Below are positions 1 through 8,197 of a DNA stretch of 64,000 nt, piece by piece; position 1 is the stretch's first letter; each line of letters begins with the position of its first letter. Source of the DNA: Lutimonas halocynthiae (lineage in GTDB: Bacteria > Bacteroidota > Bacteroidia > Flavobacteriales > Flavobacteriaceae); contig NZ_JAUFQO010000016.1 of assembly GCF_030409835.1 (NCBI RefSeq), positions 496,001-560,000 on the forward strand, in the 5' to 3' direction. A program made the translations under genes and the position numbers. The notes beneath the pieces were generated by a model. That model was not told the DNA's origin. It did not search any database and saw only the letters and a program-made list of their open reading frames with translations.

Positions 1-938
1 TGATCCGTGAATTTTTGACCTCCTTCACTCTTATAAGGCATGTGACAATCAGCACAAGAAACACCTCTGTCAGCATGAACACCTGTTAAATAGGTCTCAT
101 ATCCAGGATGTTGTGCTTTTAACATAGGCGCCTTACTTAAAGAATGCGTCCAATCGCTAAAGCCTATATCATCATAATATTTTTCCATGTCATCAACCGA
201 AGTTCCATTTTTCCAAGGGAATACCAAATAAGGAACGCCTTCTTTACCAGGGATATTCTTATTAAAGTAATATTCAACATGGCATTGTGCACATACCAAA
301 GATCTCATTTCCTGATGCGTGGCATGACTAATATCTTCACCCATGGCTTCAAAAGCTTCTACAAGCGCTGGCCTTGAGATTTGTAAACTCATATCATTTG
401 GATTATGGCAATCAGCACAACCTATATTATTTACAACCTCGCTCCCTTTAGAAGCCCATTTTCCAGAATAAAACTCGTCAATACCTTTTTCATTCATTAA
501 TCTAGGCACATCCGGACTCTTACAAGTCCAACAAGTACTTGGCATAGGCCCGTCATCTGGACCGGTTGGACCACCTGTTCTCAAAGAATTGCGGATATCA
601 TCAACTGCGTAATAATGTCCTCTTCCTTGACTGTAGTCTTTTGCAAAACCATATCCTGCCCAAAGAATAACCAAATTTGGGTCTTCTTCCAAAAGGTCAA
701 TCATATGACTGCCTCCTTGGTATGAAGCAAAATTAGTATCCAAAGTTTGCAAATAGGACTGGTACTCTTTTGGAAAGTTTTTACCCCAAACGTCATTTCG
801 AGGTTCATTATCGCTGATTTCCACTTTAGGTGTATAAGCAAATTTGGCTTCATTCTTCCTGTTTATAACACTCGAAGCCAGCATTCCTAATAGAAACACC
901 ACTATGGCGGTTACGATAAATAAGATCCAATTTTTCAT
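1..938 (-). CDS. nrfA: Cytochrome c nitrite reductase catalytic subunit NrfA (partial, C-terminus beyond left edge)
   Basis: Reduces nitrite to ammonia with six electrons in the periplasm. I translated the frame from the ATG at 936-938; it stays open to the window edge, giving about 312 of the usual 480-500 residues. Residues 4-24 form one hydrophobic segment, so the protein is probably membrane-anchored or has a long signal sequence. The diagnostic NrfA heme site CWTCK, in which lysine replaces histidine as the ligand of the catalytic heme, is at residues 136-140. Ordinary CxxCH sites follow at about 174 (CADCH), 216 (CAQCH) and 295 (CADCH); the fifth heme must lie outside the window. It is 13 bp downstream of nrfH on the same strand. 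The CWTCK motif makes the identification firm. Confidence 0.96.
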   Translation of the reverse strand, partial: MKNWILFIVTAIVVFLLGMLASSVINRKNEAKFAYTPKVEISDNEPRNDVWGKNFPKEYQSYLQTLDTNFASYQGGSHMIDLLEEDPNLVILWAGYGFAKDYSQGRGHYYAVDDIRNSLRTGGPTGPDDGPMPSTCWTCKSPDVPRLMNEKGIDEFYSGKWASKGSEVVNNIGCADCHNPNDMSLQISRPALVEAFEAMGEDISHATHQEMRSLVCAQCHVEYYFNKNIPGKEGVPYLVFPWKNGTSVDDMEKYYDDIGFSDWTHSLSKAPMLKAQHPGYETYLTGVHADRGVSCADCHMPYKSEGGQKFTD

Positions 939-951
939 ATTAATGATATTT

Positions 952-1539
952 TTATTTATTCATTTCAGTTTGTAACCAAGCTGGAATAACATCCTTCTCG
1001 GGGTCAGTTGGTATTGGTGCAAGGGTATATTGGGTGCTTGCCAGACCGTGCACCCTGCCATGAGGGACTTCTCTGTGACAATCCCAACATTTTCTACCGG
1101 TTCTGTTCTCAGCGTGATTGTCTAGCCAACTCGACAGTTTTACATCAGTAACCTGATCTGCATGACACCTGATGCAATTGTTGTGAACCACTTCTTGCGA
1201 AGCTTCCTTCATCTTAATCACCTGAGGTTCTTGGCGCAAAGTAAAAACAGTGGCGTGATAGAGACCATCTTTGGCTTTAAAAAAGTATTTATTAGCAATA
1301 TTGTTGTGCGGAACATGGCAATCATTACACGAAGTTGCTTCTCTGTGCGAACTGTGCATCCAACTATTGTATTCAGAGGTCATCACATGACAATTGACGC
1401 AAGTTTTTGGATCATCTCCCATATAAGAAATCACCTCTGATTCCTTTGCTAAAAAAGTGGAAAGTCCAACGATAGTGCCAAATATGACTATGGCATATGG
1501 CAGCCATCGAGACTGGTATGGTAAAAATTTAAAAGACAA
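952..1539 (-). CDS. nrfH: NrfH, membrane tetraheme quinol dehydrogenase of nitrite reductase
   Basis: This NapC/NirT-family protein oxidises menaquinol and passes electrons to NrfA. The 195-residue sequence has one N-terminal transmembrane helix (about residues 13-30). Four heme-binding motifs follow: CVNCH (about 47), CNDCH (71), CIRCH (122) and CWDCH (151). Length, helix position and four hemes match NrfH. It is the first gene of an nrfHA operon and nrfA starts 13 bp after its stop. The 222 bp upstream, shared with the divergent porin gene, is AT-rich and should hold the promoter. I saw no convincing FNR-type palindrome there. Confidence 0.95.
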   Translation of the reverse strand: MSFKFLPYQSRWLPYAIVIFGTIVGLSTFLAKESEVISYMGDDPKTCVNCHVMTSEYNSWMHSSHREATSCNDCHVPHNNIANKYFFKAKDGLYHATVFTLRQEPQVIKMKEASQEVVHNNCIRCHADQVTDVKLSSWLDNHAENRTGRKCWDCHREVPHGRVHGLASTQYTLAPIPTDPEKDVIPAWLQTEMNK

Positions 1540-1761
1540 TTCGTTTGGTTAATTTTAAGCTGTAAATATAATCAAATAGTATAAACCTGAGTCAGGTGGT
1601 AATAATTAATTTGAAATTTATGAAACTTACCTAAAACATTCGTTAATTTGTACTTTTAAAAATTAAAAATGATACAGTTAAGTGTCTAATTTTAATTTAT
1701 AAAGAGAAAATAAAAAACTGATTTACATTTTTTTACAATACTCCAATTAATCTATTACATT

Positions 1762-3081
1762 ATGAAGAAAATTTTAATAACCTTAATTTTAATTATTGGT
1801 ACGGCGCATTTGTCTGCACAAGAATTAACAGTTTCTGCTCAATTAAAACCTCGTTTTGAAGCGAGACATGGTTTTGGCACCTTAGCCTCGCCTGATGATG
1901 AAGCAGCGCTTTTTGTTTCTCAACGTACGCGTTTAAGTGTAGATTTTACAACTGAAAAATATGAAGTTTATATGGACATTCAGAATGTTGGTGTTTGGGG
2001 CGATGTAAGCACCTTATCTAAAAGTGATAAAAACGGAACTTCATTTCATCAAGCTTATGGTGTATATCATTTTTCTTCAAAATTTGCCATTAAGTTAGGT
2101 AGACAGGAAATTGCCTATGATGACCAAAGAATTTTCGGAGCGGTCGACTGGGCACAGCAGGCCAGAAGCCATGATGCTTTACTTTTTAAGATTAAACCAG
2201 GTGAAAAAAGCAAACTTGACATTGGTTTTGCTTTAAACGCTAATGGGGAAACTAATTTTAAAGAGGATTATGCAATAAACCAATATAAGAGTTTACAATA
2301 TGCCTGGTTCCACACTAATTTTACAGAGAATACTGGTCTCAGCTTATTATTTCTGAACAATGGAATGCCTTATAATAAGGTAACAGGCACAGATCCCGGA
2401 GGCGCCCCTGTTACAGAACAAAAAACAACCTATAGCCAGACAATTGGTGGGCGATTCACCTACAAAAGAAATCGCTTTAATTTCAATGCCGCTACTTATT
2501 TTCAGGGTGGTGAAACACCATGGAGCGGGTCTACAGGAACTCAAGATTTATCGGCCTACTACGTAGCAGCTGATGCAAGTTACAAGGTACTTGATGTTTT
2601 AAAATTAGGTGCCGGGTTTGAATTGTTATCAGGTAATGATCAAGATGGAGACATAACGAAAAATAATGCTTTCAATCCTTTCTATGGAACAAATCATAAG
2701 TTTAATGGTTGGATGGATTATTTTTACGTTGGTAACCACGCCAACAATGTGGGTCTTGTAGATATATTCACTCCTATTGTATATTCTAAAGATAAACTGC
2801 AATTGAGATTGATTCCTCATTTCTTTTCTGCCAACGGTACGATATTAGAGCCAGGCTTTCAAAAAGCTGATTCATACTTAGGTACGGAGATTGACTTTGA
2901 CGTCAAATATGAATTGGTAAAAAATGTCAATATTTTTGCAGGTTATTCACACATGTTTGCCACTGAGTCTATGGAAATTATTAAAGGTGGTAGCAAGGAT
3001 GAAACGAACAACTGGGGATGGGTAATGATTACTTTCAAACCAACCTTTTTCAAAAAGAAATTTGACGAGCCTAAAGGATAA
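1762..3081 (+). CDS. Outer-membrane beta-barrel porin, alginate-export family-like
   Basis: A 439-residue protein with a cleavable signal peptide (MKKILITLILIIGTAHLSAQ). The rest has alternating polar/aromatic beta-strand texture. Early motifs such as LKPRFEARHGFG, QRTRLSVDF and LGRQEIAYDDQRIFGAVDW resemble the alginate-export (AlgE-like) porin family common in Bacteroidota. The C-terminus ends in a barrel-type strand (WVMITFKPTFF) plus a short basic tail. It is divergent from nrfHA, and this porin type is often seen near respiratory nitrogen genes in flavobacteria, but the substrate cannot be read from sequence. It may supply nitrite or another small anion; that part is inference. Confidence 0.75.
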   Translation: MKKILITLILIIGTAHLSAQELTVSAQLKPRFEARHGFGTLASPDDEAALFVSQRTRLSVDFTTEKYEVYMDIQNVGVWGDVSTLSKSDKNGTSFHQAYGVYHFSSKFAIKLGRQEIAYDDQRIFGAVDWAQQARSHDALLFKIKPGEKSKLDIGFALNANGETNFKEDYAINQYKSLQYAWFHTNFTENTGLSLLFLNNGMPYNKVTGTDPGGAPVTEQKTTYSQTIGGRFTYKRNRFNFNAATYFQGGETPWSGSTGTQDLSAYYVAADASYKVLDVLKLGAGFELLSGNDQDGDITKNNAFNPFYGTNHKFNGWMDYFYVGNHANNVGLVDIFTPIVYSKDKLQLRLIPHFFSANGTILEPGFQKADSYLGTEIDFDVKYELVKNVNIFAGYSHMFATESMEIIKGGSKDETNNWGWVMITFKPTFFKKKFDEPKG

Positions 3082-3109
3082 CAAACCTTTGCCATTTAAA
3101 TAAACATGG

Positions 3110-4360
3110 ATGAATAAGAAAGTATTGATCATTGGATTAATCTGGCCCGAACCAGAAGCAACTGCGGCCGGGACCAGGATGATTCAACTGATCAGTTTTT
3201 TCTTAAGTCATAAGTACGAATTGTATTTTGCTTCAGCTGCTGCCAGAAACAATTTATCATTCAGCTTTGAAGCGCTTGACGTCAAATGCCTTTCAATTGA
3301 ACTCAATAACAGTGATTTTGATTCACAAATAAAAGACCTAGACCCAGGCATCGTTCTGTTTGACAGGTTTTTAACAGAAGAGCAATATGGATGGAGGGTG
3401 CAAGAAAATTGCCCAAAAGCGATAAGGGTCCTTGATACTGAAGACCTTCATTTTTTACGTAAATCTCGTGAAATCGGAGCAAAAAAGAACAGTTCCGATT
3501 GGCAAAACTATATACAGAATGATATTACGAAAAGGGAAATAGCCAGTATTTTCAGATGCGATGTTTCTCTCATCATTTCTAAATTTGAAGTTTCATTACT
3601 CGAAAAGTCCTTTCAAATTTCCCCATCCCTCCTATTTTATTTACCGCTATTAGTTGACTCAATTAAAATCAAAAAAATGATTGAGCTTCCTTCCTTTCGT
3701 GAACGAAAGCATTTCATGACCATTGGAAATTTTAAGCACAAGCCTAATTGGGATGCTGTCAGGCATTTACGTCAAAATATCTGGCCAACTATTAGTAAGC
3801 AGTTGCCACAAAGTGAAATGCACGTTTTTGGTGCCTACCCAACTGAAGCAGCCAAACAATTAGAAAGTAAAAAAGAAGGTTTTTTTATCAAAGGTTGGAT
3901 TTCAGATAAAGCAGATGCCTTTACCAATTACAAAGTATGCTTAGCTCCTTTGCGCTTTGGAGCGGGTCAAAAAGGAAAACTTCTTGATGCCATGCATTAT
4001 GGAACGCCTAGTGTCACAACATCTATTGGAGCTGAAGGAATAGCCGAACCTGAAAATTGGAATGGTTTTGTTACAGATAATGAGCAAGAATTCGCTGAAA
4101 TAGCAATACGCCTATATTCCAATGAAGCCATATGGCTGAATGCACAAAATGCAGGTGAAAAAATATTGAAAACGAAATTTGATAAAAAACAATTTGAAAG
4201 AGAATTGCGCTCTAAAATTGAAAACATTCAATTAGAATTAAATGAACATAGATCTAATAATTTTATTGGATCAATGCTGTCACATCATAGCTTACAAAGC
4301 ACAAAATACATGTCAAAATGGATAGAAAGTAAAAACTTATCCAACGATAAAATAGTATAA
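3110..4360 (+). CDS. Glycosyltransferase, GT-B fold (GT4-like)
   Basis: A 416-residue cytosolic protein with no signal peptide. The N-terminal Rossmann start (KKVLIIGLIWPEPEATAAGTRM) looks like the acceptor-binding half of GT-B enzymes. The C-terminal half has the donor-sugar region: MTIGNFKHKPNWDAV around residue 200, then FIKGWISDKADAF and LAPLRFGAGQKGKLLDAM with YGTPSVTT about residues 255-300. This is the Glyco_trans_1_4 pattern. The last about 70 residues are less conserved. It starts 28 bp after the porin stop. Its 3' end overlaps the convergent DUF423 gene by 24 bp. Sugar and acceptor are unknown; cell-surface polysaccharide is the likely product. Confidence 0.8.
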   Translation: MNKKVLIIGLIWPEPEATAAGTRMIQLISFFLSHKYELYFASAAARNNLSFSFEALDVKCLSIELNNSDFDSQIKDLDPGIVLFDRFLTEEQYGWRVQENCPKAIRVLDTEDLHFLRKSREIGAKKNSSDWQNYIQNDITKREIASIFRCDVSLIISKFEVSLLEKSFQISPSLLFYLPLLVDSIKIKKMIELPSFRERKHFMTIGNFKHKPNWDAVRHLRQNIWPTISKQLPQSEMHVFGAYPTEAAKQLESKKEGFFIKGWISDKADAFTNYKVCLAPLRFGAGQKGKLLDAMHYGTPSVTTSIGAEGIAEPENWNGFVTDNEQEFAEIAIRLYSNEAIWLNAQNAGEKILKTKFDKKQFERELRSKIENIQLELNEHRSNNFIGSMLSHHSLQSTKYMSKWIESKNLSNDKIV

Positions 4361-4717
4361 CAGAAGCCCCCATCCTGTCATTAATAAAAGGCCTCCAACG
4401 GGCGTAACAGGTCCTAAAAATTTCATATTTAAACCCTTGGCTTTAGCATAACACAAAGCATAAATACTTCCTGAAAATAAAATCACACCTATTATAAAAC
4501 TAGAAGCAATCATTCTTTCTATAAAAGGGATAAAGTCAAAATGAAATCCCAGAATAAGCAGCACTATTGTATGGATCAATTGGTACTTTACTCCGGTTTC
4601 AAAACTGTGCAAGACCTCAGGAGGTAAAACACGCTTTAAACGATGTGCCCCAAAGGCTCCGAAAATAATTCCAAAAAAACCAAAAATAGCAGCGAAAAAC
4701 TTAACAATAAGGATCAT
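4337..4717 (-). CDS. DUF423 family small integral membrane protein (YgdD-like)
   Basis: A 126-residue inner-membrane protein of the DUF423 family, which has no established biochemical role. The N-terminal signature FGFFGIIFGAFGAHRLKRVL followed by FETGVKYQLIHTIVLL is typical. Four hydrophobic segments are visible at about residues 3-22, 46-63, 70-92 and 101-124. The gene is convergent with the glycosyltransferase and overlaps it by 24 bp, so the two share 3' sequence. Family assignment is secure; function is unknown. Confidence 0.88.
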   Translation of the reverse strand: MILIVKFFAAIFGFFGIIFGAFGAHRLKRVLPPEVLHSFETGVKYQLIHTIVLLILGFHFDFIPFIERMIASSFIIGVILFSGSIYALCYAKAKGLNMKFLGPVTPVGGLLLMTGWGLLLYYFIVG

Positions 4718-5067
4718 ATAATTCTATATTAGTATCAACTTGATAGCTTAGGAGCGACATTTAATATGGCTTCCTAAACTATTTATCTAACCTTCAACTG
4801 ACTAAATAACGTTTATTTCAACTTAAAATTTTATCCATTAATTGTTTATATACCCTCCTCCTGACTTTTTCAAAAGATTCTTGCTTTAAACATTCTGAAT
4901 TCTGCTAAATATGTGTGGTATAAATTTTAGAAATTCTTAACAATATTTCAATAAAATAGTCATTTTAATAGAATATTCGTTAAAATAAAGTTAATCCACT
5001 GATAAAACAGTAACAATTATTAGAAACTGATCGTCTATAATAATAGAAACCAACAAATATATTTATT
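4718..5067. other. Intergenic region upstream of the small ORF
   Basis: About 350 bp of AT-rich sequence between the DUF423 start and the 37-codon ORF at 5068. I see no ORF with a plausible start, no tRNA and no strong hairpin. It should contain the promoters for DUF423 (minus) and for the small transcript ending at 5269 (plus). Confidence 0.5.
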
Positions 5068-5181
5068 ATGAAATCAGATATAAACACATTCGCAACAGAG
5101 GAAAGAAGGTATGTTCAATTTTCAAATTTCAGGAACGCTAAAAGAATTAAATGGTCAGAACACAGACATTATAGCCATTAA
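5068..5181 (+). CDS. Possible 37-residue basic small protein
   Basis: An ATG at 5068 opens a 37-codon frame ending TAA at 5179-5181. The peptide begins MKSDINTFATEERRYVQFSN and continues with FRNAKRIKWSEHRHYSH. It is strongly basic and hydrophilic, with no signal peptide or membrane segment. A clean intrinsic terminator at 5243-5269 lies 60 bp downstream on the same strand, so a short transcript is probably made here. Whether this ORF or a noncoding RNA is the product cannot be settled from one sequence. I recognise no family. Confidence 0.35.
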   Translation: MKSDINTFATEERRYVQFSNFRNAKRIKWSEHRHYSH

Positions 5182-5242
5182 AAGAATTATTAACTTAAAA
5201 CACCTATAATTTGAAATATCTACAACTCATCAAAACATAAAG

Positions 5243-5269
5243 AAACCTTTCAAGAAGAAAGGTTTTTTT
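5243..5269 (+). terminator. Intrinsic terminator of the small transcript
   Basis: AAACCTTTC, loop AAGAA, GAAAGGTTT, then a run of T. A perfect 9-bp stem lying just before the convergent nuclease stop codon. It ends whatever transcript covers the 37-codon ORF. Confidence 0.7.
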
Positions 5270-5275
5270 ATGAGA

Positions 5276-6130
5276 TTAACTGTGCATTATATCATTTTCG
5301 CAAAGATCTATAATATCTTCATGTATCTTTTTTATTCTCATTTTTGAAAAACCATTTTTCTGTAACAATTCAGGAGCCTCATAAATTTCTTTACAAAGGA
5401 CAATCCCCTCTTCCAAAAACTGTTGTTTCTCTCTTTTTGTTAATGAGGTTAACACTGTAATAGGGAAAAGTCTTGATTTATTGATTCTATACTTTAAACT
5501 TTTGGTTTCAGGATAGTCCCAACTCACGAGTTGTAAACCTGCGCACTTCGCATAATCAATGGCATCAGAAGTAAATCTGGTGTTTGTAAATATCCATCCT
5601 TGATAATCTGTGAATTTATTAGAAATATCGGCCTGGAGCTGTCTTTTCACGTCGTTGAATCTGGAATGGATATACAGTGGAATTTTCACATCATTTGGTT
5701 TGCCTTGTCTATTATGGTATTTGCATTCAACGATATAACATCGATCATCTTTACAAGCCAACACATCTACTTCATGTGTTACACAATTGCCTTGCATGAC
5801 CACACCTACCTCGGTACTGTATCCATCGTGTCTAAAAATATGGCCTATAAAGTTTTCAAAAGGAAATCCTGATGGGCCAAGTTCCATAATTGCCTTTTTC
5901 AATTTATAACGAGAAGCACTAGGCCTTTTTTTACTTTTCAGTAGCCTAAATGCTTTGTCATAAATGCTTTTAGTGGTAATACCAGGAAATAAGTCTTTTT
6001 CAATTTCATTTATAATACGCTCAATTAACGCATCATCAGCCTTGGCATTCTTTAATGACCTCTTTAACTTGTTTTCATCAAAATCAACTAATTCACCTGA
6101 ATACTTCTTTACTTTAACTGATTTAACCAT
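5276..6130 (-). CDS. ATP-cone domain fused to an Mrr-like restriction endonuclease
   Basis: A 284-residue cytosolic protein in two parts. Residues 1-85 read as an ATP-cone, the nucleotide-sensing module of NrdR and class I/III ribonucleotide reductases: VKVKKYSGELVDFDENKLKRSL, then DLFPGITTKSIYDKAFRLL. Residues about 92-200 read as a PD-(D/E)xK nuclease of the Mrr_cat type: FENFIGHIFRHDGYSTEVG, then HEVDVLACKDDRCYIVECKYH with the D and ExK triad near residues 122 and 134-136, then a GWIFTNTRFTSDAIDYA helix region. The last about 60 residues contain a KMRIKKIHEDI helix. No methylase or partner gene is adjacent. It is divergent from the MscS gene with 76 bp between. Role is inferred only: a nucleotide-gated DNA nuclease, perhaps in defence. 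Confidence 0.78.
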   Translation of the reverse strand: MVKSVKVKKYSGELVDFDENKLKRSLKNAKADDALIERIINEIEKDLFPGITTKSIYDKAFRLLKSKKRPSASRYKLKKAIMELGPSGFPFENFIGHIFRHDGYSTEVGVVMQGNCVTHEVDVLACKDDRCYIVECKYHNRQGKPNDVKIPLYIHSRFNDVKRQLQADISNKFTDYQGWIFTNTRFTSDAIDYAKCAGLQLVSWDYPETKSLKYRINKSRLFPITVLTSLTKREKQQFLEEGIVLCKEIYEAPELLQKNGFSKMRIKKIHEDIIDLCENDIMHS

Positions 6131-6149
6131 AAGTCTAATATACCAAGAT

Positions 6150-6182
6150 ATTTTCTTATTCAGGCTATTCGTTGTACTTTTG
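6150..6182 (+). promoter_or_regulatory. Candidate Bacteroidota promoter for the MscS gene
   Basis: TACTTTTG at 6175-6182 matches the Bacteroidota -7 element TAnnTTTG exactly. A weaker TTTTC lies about 20 nt upstream. The start codon is 25 nt downstream. Not experimentally supported. Confidence 0.4.
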
Positions 6183-6206
6183 CAATTCTTAAAATTGTAG
6201 TGTAAT

Positions 6207-7451
6207 ATGAAGGATTTACCGCATTATTTTTATCAATATTTTATAAATCTTGGATTAACCGAGGTGGCCTCAAAATATCTGAACTTAGCCGTATTGTTAG
6301 TAATTGTGCTTATCATCATTATTATCTCGGATTTTGTTATCAGAAAGTTTTTATTAAACCTGTTTATTAAGTTTTCTGAAAATACAAAAACCCATTTTGA
6401 TGATTATGTTGTCAAGAATAATGTTCCAAAAAATGTGGCTCATATCATTCCGCTCTTGATCGCATTGGAGTTTACCTCAATTGTGTTTGTTGATTTTGAA
6501 TTTTTAGAAAATATTGTTTCTAAAGGGCTTCAGGTTTTTAGTATTCTATTGACCATTTGGATTATCAGAAGCTTCATCAAAGCACTACGTGACTATTTGA
6601 ATACCAAGGAAAGATTAAAAGACAAACCAATCAATAGTTATGTTCAGGTGATTCTAATTGTGGTTTGGTCTATTGGATTGCTTTCTGCATTCGCCATAGT
6701 AACCGGAATTCCTTTTTTCAAGTTTCTCACAACTTTAGGAGCAGCATCTGCAGTGATTTTATTGATATTCAGAGATACTATCATGGGATTTGTAGCAAGT
6801 TTACAGGTATCTATCAATGATATGCTTCAGAACGATGACTGGATCACTTTTGAAAAATTCGGAGCCGATGGAAATGTAATAGAAATTAACCTGGCGACTG
6901 TTAAAGTTCAAAATTTTGACAAAACCATAACGACTATACCTACTTATGCCCTCATCTCAGATTCTTTTAAGAATTGGAGAGGAATGGAAGATTCGGGCGG
7001 TAGGCGAATTAAACGAGCGGTTATTATAAAGCAGCGTAGCATATGCTATCTCAGTGATTCAAAAGTAGATGAACTGAAACAAATCGATTTGATTGCTGAT
7101 TATTTAGAGAAAAAATCAACAGATATAAGCAATTATAACCTTAAGAATAATATTAATAAGGACCTTCTAATTAATGGTCGAAACCTTACAAATATTGGGG
7201 TTTTCAGAAAGTTCGTAGAAAGCTATATAGAAAATCATTCGGCGATCAACAAAGACATGATGATCATGACCAGACAACTCGCTCCTACAACACAAGGTAT
7301 TCCAATTGAAATTTACGCATTTAGTAAAGACAAAAGATGGCAGAACTACGAATATATAATGGCTGATATTTTTGATTATATCATCGCAGCCGTGCCTTAT
7401 TTCGACCTTGAAGTCTATGAATTAGCCAGCGAGTTTAACAGTTCAAACTAA
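6207..7451 (+). CDS. MscS-family mechanosensitive channel (YbdG-like)
   Basis: A 414-residue inner-membrane channel that releases solutes on osmotic downshift. Four hydrophobic segments are visible at about residues 22-45, 72-92, 98-118 and 145-170. They are followed by the pore-lining MscS signature FKFLTTLGAASAVILLIFRD and TIMGFVASLQVSINDMLQNDDW. The cytosolic beta domain contains GADGNVIEINLATVKVQNFD. The C-terminal region with MTRQLAPTTQGIPIEIYAF is typical of the YbdG miniconductance subgroup, whose length is also about 415. It is convergent with the TetR gene, 13 bp apart. No other osmotic gene is nearby. Confidence 0.92.
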   Translation: MKDLPHYFYQYFINLGLTEVASKYLNLAVLLVIVLIIIIISDFVIRKFLLNLFIKFSENTKTHFDDYVVKNNVPKNVAHIIPLLIALEFTSIVFVDFEFLENIVSKGLQVFSILLTIWIIRSFIKALRDYLNTKERLKDKPINSYVQVILIVVWSIGLLSAFAIVTGIPFFKFLTTLGAASAVILLIFRDTIMGFVASLQVSINDMLQNDDWITFEKFGADGNVIEINLATVKVQNFDKTITTIPTYALISDSFKNWRGMEDSGGRRIKRAVIIKQRSICYLSDSKVDELKQIDLIADYLEKKSTDISNYNLKNNINKDLLINGRNLTNIGVFRKFVESYIENHSAINKDMMIMTRQLAPTTQGIPIEIYAFSKDKRWQNYEYIMADIFDYIIAAVPYFDLEVYELASEFNSSN

Positions 7452-7464
7452 TTAATAGCCCTTA

Positions 7465-8073
7465 TTAAGGAATTTCAATAGAGTTGATGATAAAGTCAGC
7501 TACTTGTGTTTTGCCTTTTTCCTTAATCAATTCAAATTCATCATTACCTGCGTTGATAAAATCTTTCATCAAAGGTGAGGCAACATGCGGAAAAACACTC
7601 AAAGCAAAGATATTGATCATCAACTGCTTTGGGTTAATTTCTCTAATCCGTCCTTTTTCAATTTCGTTTTCTATCTGACTATAAAACTTTGACGGATCTG
7701 GCATTCTTAGGTTTACAATAAATTCTCTGGCAAAATCTGTCTTTGAATTCAATTTTCTAATCAATCCTAATGGAAGAAAATGGTAATCATTAATAAAATT
7801 CACATAGTCATTAATGAAATGTCGGATTTTTTCTCTAACCGGCATGTCACCATCCATAATGTCTTGAAGTTGAGGCGCAATTCTTCCGTATAATTCAAGA
7901 AAGACATATTTAAAGACGTCATCTTTATTATCGAAATAAGTACGCAGTTCTTTTTTGCTGATACCTGTCGCCTTAGCGATAGAACTCATGCTAGTTTGCT
8001 TAAACCCATTATCTTGAAATTCGACAATAGCAGCGTCAATAGCTTTTAGCTTGTTTGGGGGAAAATTGCTCAT
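7465..8073 (-). CDS. TetR-family transcriptional regulator
   Basis: I place the start at the ATG at 8071-8073 (MSNFPPNKLKAID), giving 202 residues; an upstream extension would add a Tyr/Ile/Lys-rich stretch encoded by the promoter repeats. Residues 8-55 form the HTH: AAIVEFQDNGFKQTSMSSIAKATGISKKELRTYFDNKDDVF. The remainder is an all-helical ligand domain. It lies 125 bp downstream of the metal-efflux operon on the same strand and could control it, although efflux operons of this metal type are more often under two-component or MerR control. Direct repeats at 8075-8100 may be its operator. Confidence 0.85.
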   Translation of the reverse strand: MSNFPPNKLKAIDAAIVEFQDNGFKQTSMSSIAKATGISKKELRTYFDNKDDVFKYVFLELYGRIAPQLQDIMDGDMPVREKIRHFINDYVNFINDYHFLPLGLIRKLNSKTDFAREFIVNLRMPDPSKFYSQIENEIEKGRIREINPKQLMINIFALSVFPHVASPLMKDFINAGNDEFELIKEKGKTQVADFIINSIEIP

Positions 8074-8074
8074 T

Positions 8075-8100
8075 TGTTTGTACGTGTATGTATGTTTGTA
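8075..8100. promoter_or_regulatory. Direct repeat upstream of the TetR gene, possible operator
   Basis: TGTTTGTA occurs at 8075-8082 and again at 8093-8100, an 18-bp period, with GTATGTATG between. It sits directly in front of the chosen TetR start, so autoregulation is plausible. This is pattern only. Confidence 0.35.
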
Positions 8101-8197
8101 TATATAAATGTAGAAAAATATTTTACACAACCAAAGAAATTAACTCGTCCTTAATATTAAGTTTTATATAATATGAGCACATTTTCTTAGGAAATAG

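Noticed and set aside
5276-6130. Restriction-modification system
   Set aside because: No methyltransferase or specificity gene is adjacent; the nuclease stands alone.
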